Origin: Gemmatimonadota bacterium | GTDB lineage: Bacteria > Gemmatimonadota > Gemmatimonadetes > Longimicrobiales > Gaopeijiaceae | DNA: 64,000 nucleotides | Reading direction: 5' to 3' | Assembly: GCA_022822325.1 (NCBI GenBank) | Contig: JAJEBW010000048.1 | Location: 124,001-188,000 of the forward strand | In this document: positions 37,768-47,306 of the stretch, piece after piece | Layout: the number at the start of each line of letters is the position of its first letter | How positions within the stretch are numbered: position 1 is the first letter of the stretch | Notes under the pieces: model-generated | Seen by the model: only the letters and a program-made list of their open reading frames with translations | What the model was told of the DNA's origin: nothing | Database searches by the model: none | Translations under genes and position numbers: made by a program

Positions 37768-38706
37768 ATGGTCGCCGCGCGCAAGCGCCGGTCCCGTCGG
37801 CGCGGCCGGGCCGGCCGGAGGGGCCGCGGGCGAAGCAGTGGCCGCGCAACGGCGCTCGTGCCCATAGCTCTCTCGCTGGTGGCGCTGTATATGCCCGCCT
37901 CCGCCCAGCAGGTCGTGGCGAATGCGGCGCGCTCAACCGTGCTTTGGCCCTTCGTCGAGATGCGTGTGATCCTGACCCGGCTCCGGGCCCAGGCGCGGGA
38001 TTTCGAAGTCGTTCAGGCCCAGATGGACTCGTCGATGGCCATTGTGGCGACGCACAGAACGCTGGCCGAGGAGAACCGGCAGTTGCGGGGGCTGTTGGGG
38101 CTGCGGGAGCGCGGATGGACCCTGTATGTTCCCGCGGCCGTGGTGCGGTCGGCGCTGGCCGGTTCGGCGAGCGTCTTCAGATTCGGAGCCGGACGCGACC
38201 GCGACATCCGTCCCTTCACGACGGTGGTCAGCAATGGGGGACTTTTCGGCCAGATCATCGAGGTTCACGCGAACCATTCGATGGGGATGGACTGGTCGCA
38301 CCCCGACTTCCGGGTGGGCGCCATGAGCAGGGACGGGATGCACCACGGCCTGATCGAGGTGGAGCGAGGCGAGTATCGCGAACAGGACCGGCTCGTGATG
38401 CGCGGCGTGCCCTTCCTTGCGGATCTCGCGCCCGGCACGGAGATCGTGACCTCCGGACGGGGGGGCGTCTTTCCGAGGGGAATCCCGATTGGATCGATTG
38501 TGGAGGTGGCCGAGACGCGGGCGGGATGGAGCCGCAGCTACTATATCAATCCGGCGGTGCAGCCGGGAGCCGTGACGCATGGGGCGGCGGCGGTGGGGGC
38601 GGTGGAGGCGGAGGGGGAGGACGATGCGGCGGCGGAGGGCGACGAACTCCCCGGGAGCGATGACGGCACGCCGCCCCCCGACAGCGCCGGGCCGGAGACG
38701 CCGTGA
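37768..38706 (+). CDS. mreC: Rod-shape-determining protein MreC
   Basis: Periplasmic scaffold of the elongasome. A very basic N-terminus (residues 1-26) precedes one transmembrane helix (about 28-46), a coiled coil (about 60-100) and the beta-barrel MreC core containing VVSNGGLFGQI and TSGRGGVFPRGIPIG. The acidic, Pro-rich C-terminal tail of about 45 residues is probably disordered. It starts directly after the small ORF's TGA and overlaps mreD (GTGA). Confidence 0.93.
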   Translation: MVAARKRRSRRRGRAGRRGRGRSSGRATALVPIALSLVALYMPASAQQVVANAARSTVLWPFVEMRVILTRLRAQARDFEVVQAQMDSSMAIVATHRTLAEENRQLRGLLGLRERGWTLYVPAAVVRSALAGSASVFRFGAGRDRDIRPFTTVVSNGGLFGQIIEVHANHSMGMDWSHPDFRVGAMSRDGMHHGLIEVERGEYREQDRLVMRGVPFLADLAPGTEIVTSGRGGVFPRGIPIGSIVEVAETRAGWSRSYYINPAVQPGAVTHGAAAVGAVEAEGEDDAAAEGDELPGSDDGTPPPDSAGPETP

Positions 38707-39185
38707 GAGTCCGAGGGTGGCTCCTGGTCGTCGGGCTCGTCGCGTTGCATCTTTTCCTGCGCGTGACTTATGAGGTGGATGAGTGGGCGCCGGACCTGTT
38801 GCTGGTGGCCGCGCTCGCTGTCAGCCGCCACCGGCGCGCCACTTTCGCGGCGGTGTTCGGGATGCTGGTCGGCGTCATCGACGATTCCTTCGCCGCTCGA
38901 TCCTTCGGCGCGTCAATGGTCGCCCTGTCCGCGACGAGCGCAATGGGTTCCTTTTCCACCTCCTTCTTCGTGGGCCATCCCTGGCACTTTCCCTTCCTCT
39001 ACTTCGGCCTCGGCAAGGTGGTCCGGGATCTCCTGGGCTGGGTGCTCTCCGACCCGGTCGTGCGAACGCCCTTCGCGGAACCCATGGCGCTGGAACTGCT
39101 CCGCGCCGCGCTCCTTGCCGCCGCGGTCGGCTTTGTGGTGTCGTTCCTCATTCCGGTAAATCAGCAACCCCCCAGGCGACGATGA
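38703..39185 (+). CDS. mreD: Rod-shape-determining protein MreD
   Basis: Polytopic membrane protein of 160 residues with about five hydrophobic segments and little sequence conservation. Identification rests on its place between mreC and the PBP2 gene, with overlaps on both sides (GTGA and ATGA), and on MreD-like topology. It supports assembly of the elongasome. Confidence 0.85.
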   Translation: MRVRGWLLVVGLVALHLFLRVTYEVDEWAPDLLLVAALAVSRHRRATFAAVFGMLVGVIDDSFAARSFGASMVALSATSAMGSFSTSFFVGHPWHFPFLYFGLGKVVRDLLGWVLSDPVVRTPFAEPMALELLRAALLAAAVGFVVSFLIPVNQQPPRRR

Positions 39186-41035
39186 ACAGCTACCACCCCC
39201 ACGCCCGCAAGGCGCGCGCGACGCAGGCCCGGGTCGTCGTCGGCGTCCTCCTTTGCGTCCTTCTGGCGACCTTCTTCCGCACCCAGGTCACCCGCGCCTC
39301 GGACTGGCTCCTGCAGTCGGACTACAACCGTCTCCGCCCCCTCACCCTCCCCGCTCCGCGGGGCACCATCCGCGATCGCACCGGTCGTCCCGTCGCCGAC
39401 AACGTTCCCGGCTACTCGGTGTCGATCCTGTCGGCCACCCGCGATTCCATGTACGCCACCCTCGAGCGTCTTCGCGAGCACCTGGAGATCCGTCCCTCGG
39501 CGCTGCAGAGGGTGCAGGAGCAGGTCAGAGCGGGGAGCGCGCGGCCGATCCTGGTTGCGATGGACGCCTCCTTCGATGCCGTGGCGGCCATCGAGGAACG
39601 GCGCGCCAGCTTCCCCCGGGTCCTAATCGAGACCCGTCCCAAGCGACGCTATCCCTCCGGCAGAGTCGGGGCGCACATCGTCGGCAGCGTCGGCGAGATC
39701 AATCGGCAGGAGCTTGATTCCGGCGACTACGAGGGAGCGGAACCGGGGCTGGTCGTGGGCCGCTCCGGGCTTGAACGCCAGTACGACTCGATCCTGCGGG
39801 GCGAGACCGGCGTCCGCTATGTGGAGGTCGACGCCATGGGACGCATCGTGGGTTCCCACCGCGGTTTCCGAAGGGTGGACGAACGGCCCGGCGAGGATCT
39901 GGAAACCTTCCTCGACATCGAGTTGATGCACTGGATCGACCACATCTTCCCGGAAGGCAGGAATGGCTCGGTGGTGGCGCTGGATGTCGCGACGGGCGGC
40001 GTCCTGGCCCTCTATTCGACCCCGAGCTACGACCCCAACGTCTTCGCCGGAGAGCTGGACCGCGACGAGTGGACGCGACTCGACCGCGACCCGCAGAGCC
40101 CCCTCTTCAACCGCGCGATCTCGGCCAAGTATCCCCCCGGGTCGCCGATGAAGCTGGTCACCGCCCTGGTGGGCCTGGAGCTGGGGGTGGTGACCCCGAG
40201 CGAGCGCATGCCCGTTCCCTGCACCGGTTCCTACCGCTATGGGGGCCGGAGCTGGGGGTGCTGGCAGGAGCGAGGTCACGGCTCTCTCGACCTGGCCGAC
40301 GCGATCAAGCACTCCTGCAACGTGTATTTCTACCAGCTCGGCATTCGCATCGGGCTTCAGCGCATGCTCCAGGAGGTGAGCGAACTCGGATTCGGCGGTC
40401 GCTGCGGCATCGACCTTCCCAACGAAACGGCGGGCACCTATCCCGAGAGCGCGCAGTACTGGATGAATCATTACGGGTATTACCCGCAGGAGGGCCAGGT
40501 GCTGAATCTGGCGATTGGCCAGGGCCCGATCGAGCAGACGCCGCTGATGGTCGCCTCCTACTTTCTCGCGATCGCGCGCGACGGGGCGGGACCGGCGCCG
40601 CGCCTTTACCGGCATTCCCCGGATGCGGACGGGTTTCGTTGGGATGTGCCGGTCGAACACCTGGAGACGTTGCGCGAGGGGCTGCGCCGGGTAACCCAGC
40701 CGGGTGGAACCGCTCATCTCTCGTCGCTTGAGCACTTTGAGGTGATGGGCAAGACGGGAACCGCGCAGAGCGTGCCGGGCAGTCCCGACCATGCCTGGTT
40801 CGGGGCCATTGTGGGGCGGCGGGGGGGAGAGCCGGAGATGGTGGTGGTGGCGATGGTCGAAAATGGAGAGGGAGGATCGGCGGTGGCGGCGCCGCTGGTG
40901 GCGAAGGTGGCCGACTTCCACCTGCGCGGCATGCATGGAATCCCCCGCGACACGGTCCAGACGCTGCGCGATCACCTTCTGACCGGCACGCCCGCCCCGT
41001 GGGGGTGGCGGACGCCCGCGCCCGAGACGCCCTGA
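39182..41035 (+). CDS. mrdA: Penicillin-binding protein 2 (peptidoglycan transpeptidase)
   Basis: Elongasome transpeptidase of 617 residues. A single N-terminal membrane anchor (about 17-33) is followed by the pedestal domain (APRGTIRDRTGRPVADN). The catalytic motifs are S321-P-M-K324, S378-C-N380 and K524-T-G-T. The first is usually S-T-x-K in this family, so Pro at position 322 is slightly unusual. The gene overlaps mreD and is followed after 1 base by rodA. Confidence 0.95.
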   Translation: MNSYHPHARKARATQARVVVGVLLCVLLATFFRTQVTRASDWLLQSDYNRLRPLTLPAPRGTIRDRTGRPVADNVPGYSVSILSATRDSMYATLERLREHLEIRPSALQRVQEQVRAGSARPILVAMDASFDAVAAIEERRASFPRVLIETRPKRRYPSGRVGAHIVGSVGEINRQELDSGDYEGAEPGLVVGRSGLERQYDSILRGETGVRYVEVDAMGRIVGSHRGFRRVDERPGEDLETFLDIELMHWIDHIFPEGRNGSVVALDVATGGVLALYSTPSYDPNVFAGELDRDEWTRLDRDPQSPLFNRAISAKYPPGSPMKLVTALVGLELGVVTPSERMPVPCTGSYRYGGRSWGCWQERGHGSLDLADAIKHSCNVYFYQLGIRIGLQRMLQEVSELGFGGRCGIDLPNETAGTYPESAQYWMNHYGYYPQEGQVLNLAIGQGPIEQTPLMVASYFLAIARDGAGPAPRLYRHSPDADGFRWDVPVEHLETLREGLRRVTQPGGTAHLSSLEHFEVMGKTGTAQSVPGSPDHAWFGAIVGRRGGEPEMVVVAMVENGEGGSAVAAPLVAKVADFHLRGMHGIPRDTVQTLRDHLLTGTPAPWGWRTPAPETP

Positions 41036-41036
41036 G

Positions 41037-42278
41037 ATGCTCGCGGCCCTGTCCTGGATCCGACACTGGAGGTTCACCGGCGCGATCCTCCTGCTGTCGC
41101 TCTTCGGCGTGGCCATGGTCTATTCGGCGGGGGTGAAGAATGTGCCCAGCCCGATCACCCAGGACATCTGGATGCGCCAGGCGGCGGTGCTGGCCGGGTC
41201 GGTCCTGGTTCTGGTGGTGGCGTCGCGGATTCCCCGGAGCTGGTTCGAGCTGTGCGCCTACGCCCTCTACCTGATCTCGGTCGCCGTCCTCGGTCTGACC
41301 CTCGTCGTGGGAACCGGCGCCGGGACCGCCGAGGGAACCACGACCTACCTGGCGATCGGGGGATTTCAGTTTCAGCCCTCGGAGATCGCCAAGGTGGGGA
41401 CCGCCCTTGCGCTCGCCAAACTTCTCTCGGGGCGGCGCGACGGCATCGCCACGATCCGCGACCTCCTTTTCCCGGCCGCGCTTGTCTTCCTTCCCCTGGG
41501 CCTGGTTGCGCTGCAGCCCGATCTGGGGACGGCGCTCGCCTTCGTCGGCATCTTCTTCGCCGCGATCTTCTGGGCCGGCGCCCCCTGGCCCCTCATCCTC
41601 TTCACCGCTTCGCCCGCGCTCTCCCTCATCATTTCATTCAACATCTGGATCTGGTCGAGCTTCGTGGTCTTCATCGCCTTCGGCCTCTACCTCTATCGCA
41701 GGCGCATCCGGATCGTCGAATCGCTCGGCGTGGTGCTGGCCAATCTGGCGGCGGGAACGATCGCGCAGCCGCTCTGGAACTCGCTGGCGGACTATCAGCG
41801 CAACCGGATCCTCGTCTTCCTCGACCCGGAGATCGATCCGCAGGGGGCGGGCTGGCAGATCGTGCAATCGAAGGTCGCGGTGGGGAGCGGGGGATTGCTG
41901 GGGAAGGGATTCACCGAAGGGACCCAGAAGCGGCTGTCCTTCCTTCCCGAACAGCATACCGACTTCATCTTCAGCGTGGTGGGCGAGGAGCTGGGATTCG
42001 TCGGCGTCGCGCTGACCCTGCTCCTCTTCTGCTGGCTCTTCTTCTGGATGATCCGCCTGGCCCAGGCGATGGAACGACCCTTCTCCGGCATCTTCGTCTT
42101 CGCTATCTTGGGAGCTTGGCTGACCCATGTGGTCATCAACGTGGGAATGACGGTCGGCGTGGTTCCGATCACGGGCATCCCGCTCCCCTTCATCAGCTAC
42201 GGCGGATCCTTCCTGCTGATGTCCTGGGCCGCGGCGGCGATTGTCGTCGCGCTGGCCCGGGAAGTTCGGCTGACCTGA
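41037..42278 (+). CDS. rodA: SEDS peptidoglycan glycosyltransferase RodA
   Basis: Polymerises glycan strands together with PBP2 in the elongasome. The 413-residue product has about ten transmembrane segments. Family motifs include FQFQPSEIAKVG, LLQPDLGTAL-like LQPDLGTALAF, SFLPEQHTDFIFSVVGEE (starting near residue 300) and the GIPLPFISYGGS signature. It forms a functional pair with the preceding PBP2 gene. Confidence 0.96.
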   Translation: MLAALSWIRHWRFTGAILLLSLFGVAMVYSAGVKNVPSPITQDIWMRQAAVLAGSVLVLVVASRIPRSWFELCAYALYLISVAVLGLTLVVGTGAGTAEGTTTYLAIGGFQFQPSEIAKVGTALALAKLLSGRRDGIATIRDLLFPAALVFLPLGLVALQPDLGTALAFVGIFFAAIFWAGAPWPLILFTASPALSLIISFNIWIWSSFVVFIAFGLYLYRRRIRIVESLGVVLANLAAGTIAQPLWNSLADYQRNRILVFLDPEIDPQGAGWQIVQSKVAVGSGGLLGKGFTEGTQKRLSFLPEQHTDFIFSVVGEELGFVGVALTLLLFCWLFFWMIRLAQAMERPFSGIFVFAILGAWLTHVVINVGMTVGVVPITGIPLPFISYGGSFLLMSWAAAAIVVALAREVRLT

Positions 42279-42314
42279 CCGCTCGGATCCCCGCCCCGAC
42301 CAAACGGAGACCCC

Positions 42315-43172
42315 GTGTCCTGGTTCAGAAGGCAGAAGACGCGCATCTCGCCCGAGGACCGGCGCGACCTCCCGCCCGACGTCTTCCGCAAGTGCGACGA
42401 GTGCGGCGAGATCCTGTACCGGGAGCGGCTCGAGCGCAATCTGGGGGTCTGTCCGGAGTGCGGGAATCACTTCCGGATCCCGGCGGCGCGCTACGTCGAT
42501 CTCCTGGCCGATCCGGATTCCTTCGAGGAGCTGGACGGCGGGATGACCAGCGGCGATCCCCTTGAGTTTCGCGATCTGAAGGGGTACCGGGACCGACTGG
42601 AGGCGGCGCGCAGCCGGACGGGGCGCAGCGAGGCGGTCATGACCGGACGGGCGCGGATCGAGGGGCTGCCCGTGGTGCTGGCGGTGATGGACTTCGCCTT
42701 CATCGGGGGTTCGATGGGGTCGGTGGTGGGGGAAAAGATCGCGCGGGCCGGGCGGGAGGCGCTGAAGCGAAGTTCGGCGCTGATCGTGGTGAGCGCGTCG
42801 GGGGGCGCCCGGATGATGGAGGGGATCTTCTCGTTGATGCAGATGGCGAAGACCTCGGCGGTCCTGGCCCGCCTCCACGAGAACGCCGTCCCCTACATCT
42901 CGGTCCTGACGGATCCCACCACCGGGGGCGTCACCGCCTCCTACGCGATGCTGGGCGACGTCAATCTGGCCGAACCGGGGGCGCTGATCGGCTTCGCGGG
43001 GCCGCGCGTGATCGGCGAGACGATCAAGCAGGAGCTTCCCCCCGGATTCCAGAGCGCCGAATTCCTCGAAGAGCACGGCATGGTGGACCGCGTCGTGGAC
43101 CGGCGCGAACTCCGCGATGCGATCGCGCTCTTCCTGCGGCACACCGGCACGGGGTGGCGGCCCTGGGGCTGA
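42315..43172 (+). CDS. accD: Acetyl-CoA carboxylase carboxyltransferase subunit beta
   Basis: Catalyses carboxyl transfer to acetyl-CoA in fatty acid synthesis, together with AccA (not in the window). An N-terminal Cys4 zinc finger (CDEC...CPEC) is followed by the crotonase-like core with SASGGARMMEGI and PTTGGVTASYAMLGD. The start is GTG at 42315 with GGAGA upstream. The 3' end overlaps folC by 19 bases, a common accD-folC pairing. Confidence 0.96.
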   Translation: MSWFRRQKTRISPEDRRDLPPDVFRKCDECGEILYRERLERNLGVCPECGNHFRIPAARYVDLLADPDSFEELDGGMTSGDPLEFRDLKGYRDRLEAARSRTGRSEAVMTGRARIEGLPVVLAVMDFAFIGGSMGSVVGEKIARAGREALKRSSALIVVSASGGARMMEGIFSLMQMAKTSAVLARLHENAVPYISVLTDPTTGGVTASYAMLGDVNLAEPGALIGFAGPRVIGETIKQELPPGFQSAEFLEEHGMVDRVVDRRELRDAIALFLRHTGTGWRPWG

Positions 43173-44464
43173 GACCCCCCGGACCCGATCCCCTCGCGGT
43201 CGCGCTCTTTCCCGAGGCGCGGAGCGTCGTCGACTGGGGACTGGAACGGATGCGGACGGCGCTCGCCCGGCTCGGCGATCCTCAACTGGCCTGCCGTTGC
43301 CTGCATGTGGGAGGAACCAACGGGAAGGGGTCGGTCGCCTCGACCTGGGCCTCGGTGCTGGAACGGAGCGGAATGCGCACGGGGCTCTACACCTCGCCGC
43401 ACCTCTGTTCCTTTCGCGAGCGGATCCTGGTGGCCGGCGCCCCCCTCTCCGATGCGCGTCTCGAACGCACCGCCCGCCGGCTCCGTCCCCTCGCCGCTTC
43501 GCTGGGAATGTCCTTCTTCGAGGCCACAACCCTCCTTGCGCTCGTCGTCTTCGCCGAGGAAGGTGTGGAGGCCGCCTGCATCGAGGTGGGGCTCGGGGGA
43601 CGCCTGGACGCCACCAATGTGATCAAGCCCGAGGTCGTCGCGATCACGAATGTCGCGCTGGATCACCAGGAATACCTCGGCGATTCGCTCAGGGAGATCG
43701 CGCGCGAGAAGGCCGGCGTTCTCAAGCCCGGCGTCCCGGCGGTCTCGGCCGCGACCGGCACCGCGGTGCGGGAGGAGCTGCGCGCGCGGGCCGACGAGGT
43801 GGGAGCGCCCCTTCGCTTCATCGATCCCGGCCGCGAAATCGTCCGTCCCCGCTTCGGGGCGTCGGGCACCCGCTTCAGCCTCCGGACGGCGGAAGGCGGA
43901 CTCATGGAGCTCCGTACGCCCCTCCCCGGCGCCCACCAGGCGGTCAATGCGGCGCTCGCGGTCCGCGCCCTGGAGCTGTTGCCGCAACCGCCCTCCCGGG
44001 AGGCGATCGCGGCCGGGCTGGCGCGGGTGGCATGGCCGGGCCGGGTGGGAATCCACCGGCTCGGAGAGCTCAGGCTGGTCGTCGATGTGGCCCACAATGT
44101 GGCGGGAGCGCGTGCGCTGGCGCGGGTTCTGACCGAGCTGGAACCGCCTCGCCCGCTGGTTCTTCTGGCCGGGATCCTGGGCGACAAGGACTGGTCGCGG
44201 ATGCTGCCGCCGCTGCTCGCTCTCGCCGACCGCGCCATCTTCACCATTCCCGCCTCCGCCCCGCCCGGCCGGGCCTGGGACCCCGAGCGGGTGGCGCGCA
44301 CCGTCGAGGCGGGCCGGACGCCGATCGAGGTGCGGCGCGAGATGGCTGCGGCGCTCGACCGTGCGCGGACCCTGGCCGGGCCGGGAACCCTGGTCGCAAC
44401 CGGATCCTGCCACACGGTGGGCGACGCGCTGGCTCTTCTGAATCTGGCGCCCTTTTCGGCATGA
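43154..44464 (+). CDS. folC: Folylpolyglutamate / dihydrofolate synthase
   Basis: ATP-dependent ligase adding glutamate to (dihydro)folates. The P-loop GGTNGKGSVAS lies at about residues 53-63. The core includes LYTSPHLCSFRERI, EVGLGGRLDATN and ITNVALDHQEYLG. The C-terminal domain carries DVAHNVAGA. GTG at 43154 lies inside accD, a 19-base overlap. A later in-frame start would remove conserved helix sequence only slightly, so the exact start is uncertain. Confidence 0.93.
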   Translation: MAALGLRPPGPDPLAVALFPEARSVVDWGLERMRTALARLGDPQLACRCLHVGGTNGKGSVASTWASVLERSGMRTGLYTSPHLCSFRERILVAGAPLSDARLERTARRLRPLAASLGMSFFEATTLLALVVFAEEGVEAACIEVGLGGRLDATNVIKPEVVAITNVALDHQEYLGDSLREIAREKAGVLKPGVPAVSAATGTAVREELRARADEVGAPLRFIDPGREIVRPRFGASGTRFSLRTAEGGLMELRTPLPGAHQAVNAALAVRALELLPQPPSREAIAAGLARVAWPGRVGIHRLGELRLVVDVAHNVAGARALARVLTELEPPRPLVLLAGILGDKDWSRMLPPLLALADRAIFTIPASAPPGRAWDPERVARTVEAGRTPIEVRREMAAALDRARTLAGPGTLVATGSCHTVGDALALLNLAPFSA

Positions 44465-44479
44465 CCGGCGGCCCTTGGT

Positions 44480-44485
44480 TAGATT
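44480..44485 (+). promoter_or_regulatory. Possible -10 box of a leaderless hisS transcript
   Basis: TAGATT lies seven bases before the hisS ATG, in the same arrangement as the boxes before the 15175 gene and murA. No matching -35 was found at normal spacing, so this call is weaker. Confidence 0.35.
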
Positions 44486-44492
44486 CGCCGCC

Positions 44493-45830
44493 ATGTCCTC
44501 CAACCGAACCTTTGTCCGGCTCCGCGGTTTCCGCGACTTCGCGCCCGCCGACTTCGCGTTGCGCCGCCATCTCTTCTCCACCTGGCGGCGGGTTGCGCTC
44601 GCGCACGGCTTTCACGAATACGACGGACCGCCGCTGGAGCCTCTCTCGCTCTACGTCGAGAAGAGCGGGGAAGAGATCGTCGGCCAGCTCTACCGCTTTC
44701 GCGACAAGGGAGGCCGCGAGGTCGCGCTCCGCCCCGAGATGACCCCCTCGCTCGCCCGCATCCTGGCGGGCCGCAGCCGGGGAATGCCCAAGCCGATCCG
44801 CTGGTTTTCGATCCCCCAGCTCTTTCGCTACGAGCGCAGCCAGCGCGGCCGTTTGCGCGAGCACTTCCAGCTCAATGTGGATATCGTGGGCGAGGCCGGG
44901 GTGGCCGCCGACGCCGAGGCGCTGGCCGTGGCGATCGAGGCGGTGCGGGGGTTGGGGCTGGACGAGAGCGACTTCGTGGCGCGGGTGAACGACCGGCGAT
45001 TGGTGACGGCGGTTCTGGAGGGACTGGGTCTGTCCGGGGAGCTGCATGCGCCCTGTCTGGCGGTGATCGACAAGGCGGGGCGGGCGGGGGAGGAACGGAC
45101 GCGGGAGGCGCTCGGCGCGCTGGGAATCGGCGGCGAGGCGGCCGGTTCGCTCCTGGAGCTGGTCGCGGATGGTTCGCTCGCGCAGCTTCGGCGGCGCTTC
45201 GGGAACGACGCTCGCGTGATGGCCGCGCTGGAGCCGCTGATGGAGCATCGCCGGATCCTTGACGAAATGGGACTGGCCCCCTACCTGACCTTCGATTTCA
45301 CCATTGTGCGGGGTCTGGCCTACTACACCGGCATCGTCTTCGAGCTCTTCGACCGGGCCGGCGAGCTGCGCGCGATCTGCGGCGGCGGACGCTACGACCG
45401 TCTTCTTGAACGGGTCGGCGGCGAGGCTCTCCCGGCCGTGGGTTTCGGGATGGGCGATGTGGTCCTGGGCGAGATCCTGCGCGACCGCGAGCTGGCCCCG
45501 CCGGGCGATCCGGTCTGCGACTACTTCATGATCTGGGTGCGTCCCCCGCAGCGTCGGGCCGCCCTGAGCGCGGCTCGGCGGCTGCGCGCGGCCGGCAGAT
45601 CGGTCAGCTATGCGCTCCGGCCTCTCGCGGTGGGCAAGCAACTGCGGCTGGCGGCCCGCAGCGGAGCCTCCCGCGCGGTGATCATCGGCCCGGAGGAGGC
45701 CGCTTCCGCCTCCGCCACGGTGCGCGATCTCGCCACCGGGCGGCAGGAATCATTCACCATCGACGCTCTCGTTGCGGGAGCGCAGGGAGCCGGCGGGTCC
45801 GAACCCCGATCCCGGCCGAAAACGGGTTGA
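44493..45830 (+). CDS. hisS: Histidyl-tRNA synthetase
   Basis: Class II synthetase of 445 residues. It has the N-terminal RLRGFRDFAPADF, motif 2 FRYERSQRGRLREHFQ, the histidine-specific RGLAYYTG and GGGRYDRL, and a C-terminal anticodon-binding domain. The ATG at 44493 is preferred over a GTG at 44475, which would add six residues overlapping the putative -10 box. proS follows after 3 bases. Confidence 0.95.
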   Translation: MSSNRTFVRLRGFRDFAPADFALRRHLFSTWRRVALAHGFHEYDGPPLEPLSLYVEKSGEEIVGQLYRFRDKGGREVALRPEMTPSLARILAGRSRGMPKPIRWFSIPQLFRYERSQRGRLREHFQLNVDIVGEAGVAADAEALAVAIEAVRGLGLDESDFVARVNDRRLVTAVLEGLGLSGELHAPCLAVIDKAGRAGEERTREALGALGIGGEAAGSLLELVADGSLAQLRRRFGNDARVMAALEPLMEHRRILDEMGLAPYLTFDFTIVRGLAYYTGIVFELFDRAGELRAICGGGRYDRLLERVGGEALPAVGFGMGDVVLGEILRDRELAPPGDPVCDYFMIWVRPPQRRAALSAARRLRAAGRSVSYALRPLAVGKQLRLAARSGASRAVIIGPEEAASASATVRDLATGRQESFTIDALVAGAQGAGGSEPRSRPKTG

Positions 45831-45833
45831 CAG

Positions 45834-47306
45834 ATGAGTCGAGCGAAGGGAAGAGGCAGGGGCGTCACGCCGCGCGCCGAGGACTTCAGCGCCTGGTACA
45901 ACGAAGTTGTGCAGCAGGCCGAGCTGGCCGACTACTCGCCGGTGCGGGGCAGCATGGTCATCCGTCCCTGGGGCTACGGAATCTGGGAGAGGATGCAACG
46001 GGCGCTGGACGACATGTTCCGCGAAACCGGCCACGAGAACGCCTATTTCCCCCTCCTGATCCCCATGTCCTTCATTGAGCGCGAACAGGAGCATGTGGAG
46101 GGATTCAAGCCCGAGCTGGCGGTCGTCACTCATGCGGGGGGCAAGGAGCTCGAAGAGCCTTATGTGGTCCGGCCCACCTCCGAGACGATCATCTATGCGA
46201 TGTACGCGAAGTGGGTGCAGAGCTACCGCGACCTTCCCATTCTCCTCAACCAGTGGGCCAATGTGATGCGCTGGGAGCTGCGGACCCGGCTCTTCCTGCG
46301 CACCGCGGAGTTTCTCTGGCAGGAGGGCCACACGGCGCACGCGACCGAGGCCGAGGCCGAAGCGGAGGCGCGTCTGATCCTGGGCGTCTACCGGCGCTTC
46401 ATGGAGGAGTGGATCGCGATGCCGCCGCTGACCGGGCTGAAGAGCGATTCGGAGAAGTTCGCGGGGGCGGTGCGGAGCTACGCGTGCGAGGCGCTCATGC
46501 AGGATGGCAAGGCGTTGCAGGCGGGGACTTCGCACATGCTCGGACAGAACTTCGCGCGCCAGTTCGGGCTGAAGTTCCAGAGCGAGGAGGGGCGCGAGGA
46601 GTATGCCTGGAACACCTCGTGGGGGGTCTCGACGCGCCTTGTGGGGGGAATGGTGATGACCCACGGAGACGATGTCGGGGTGGTGGTGCCGCCGAAGCTC
46701 GCGCCGGCGCAGGCGATCGTGGTGCCGATTGCGCGGGGGGATGCGCGGGCGGCGGTGCTGGAGCGCGCCGACGCGGTGGCCGCGGCGCTGGGCGAGGCGG
46801 GCGTTCGCACCCGCGTGGACCGCCGGATGCATCTCTCGCCGGGAGCGAAGTTCTTCGAGTGGGAGCGGAAGGGGGCGCCGGTGCGGGTGGAGATCGGGCC
46901 GCGCGATGTGGAGCGGGGCGGGGTGGTGGTGGCGGAGCGGGTGGCGGGGGCGGGGGCGGGGCGCAAGGAGGCGCTGCGCGAAGCGGAGGCGGTGGCCGGG
47001 ATGCCGGCGCGGCTGGAGGCTCTGCAGAGCCGGCTCCTGGAAAGGGCGCGCGCGCGGCGGGAGGCGAACAGTTGGCGCGGCGAGGTCTCGTCTGTCGGGG
47101 AGCTGGGAGAAATTCTCGACAGCGGCGTAGGTTTCGTCTATTCGGGCTGGAGCGGCGATCCCGATGTCGAGACGCGCGTCAAGGAGGCCACGAAGGCCAC
47201 CATTCGGGTCATTCCCGGCCGGGAGCTCCGTTCGGCCACCGCGCCCCAGCACTGTCCCGGCGGGGGGCGCGCGCGGATGGAGGTGGTGTGGGCGCGGGCG
47301 TACTGA
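45834..47306 (+). CDS. proS: Prolyl-tRNA synthetase, archaeal/eukaryotic-like (ProS3) type
   Basis: Class II synthetase of 490 residues without the editing insertion found in E. coli ProS. It contains IRPWGYGIWERMQ, VVRPTSETIIYAMYAKWVQS, RWELRTRLFLRTAEFLWQEGH (near residue 143) and a C-terminal zinc-domain-like end. This archaeal-type form occurs in scattered bacterial phyla. The stop lies inside the lysA start region (19-base overlap). Confidence 0.95.
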   Translation: MSRAKGRGRGVTPRAEDFSAWYNEVVQQAELADYSPVRGSMVIRPWGYGIWERMQRALDDMFRETGHENAYFPLLIPMSFIEREQEHVEGFKPELAVVTHAGGKELEEPYVVRPTSETIIYAMYAKWVQSYRDLPILLNQWANVMRWELRTRLFLRTAEFLWQEGHTAHATEAEAEAEARLILGVYRRFMEEWIAMPPLTGLKSDSEKFAGAVRSYACEALMQDGKALQAGTSHMLGQNFARQFGLKFQSEEGREEYAWNTSWGVSTRLVGGMVMTHGDDVGVVVPPKLAPAQAIVVPIARGDARAAVLERADAVAAALGEAGVRTRVDRRMHLSPGAKFFEWERKGAPVRVEIGPRDVERGGVVVAERVAGAGAGRKEALREAEAVAGMPARLEALQSRLLERARARREANSWRGEVSSVGELGEILDSGVGFVYSGWSGDPDVETRVKEATKATIRVIPGRELRSATAPQHCPGGGRARMEVVWARAY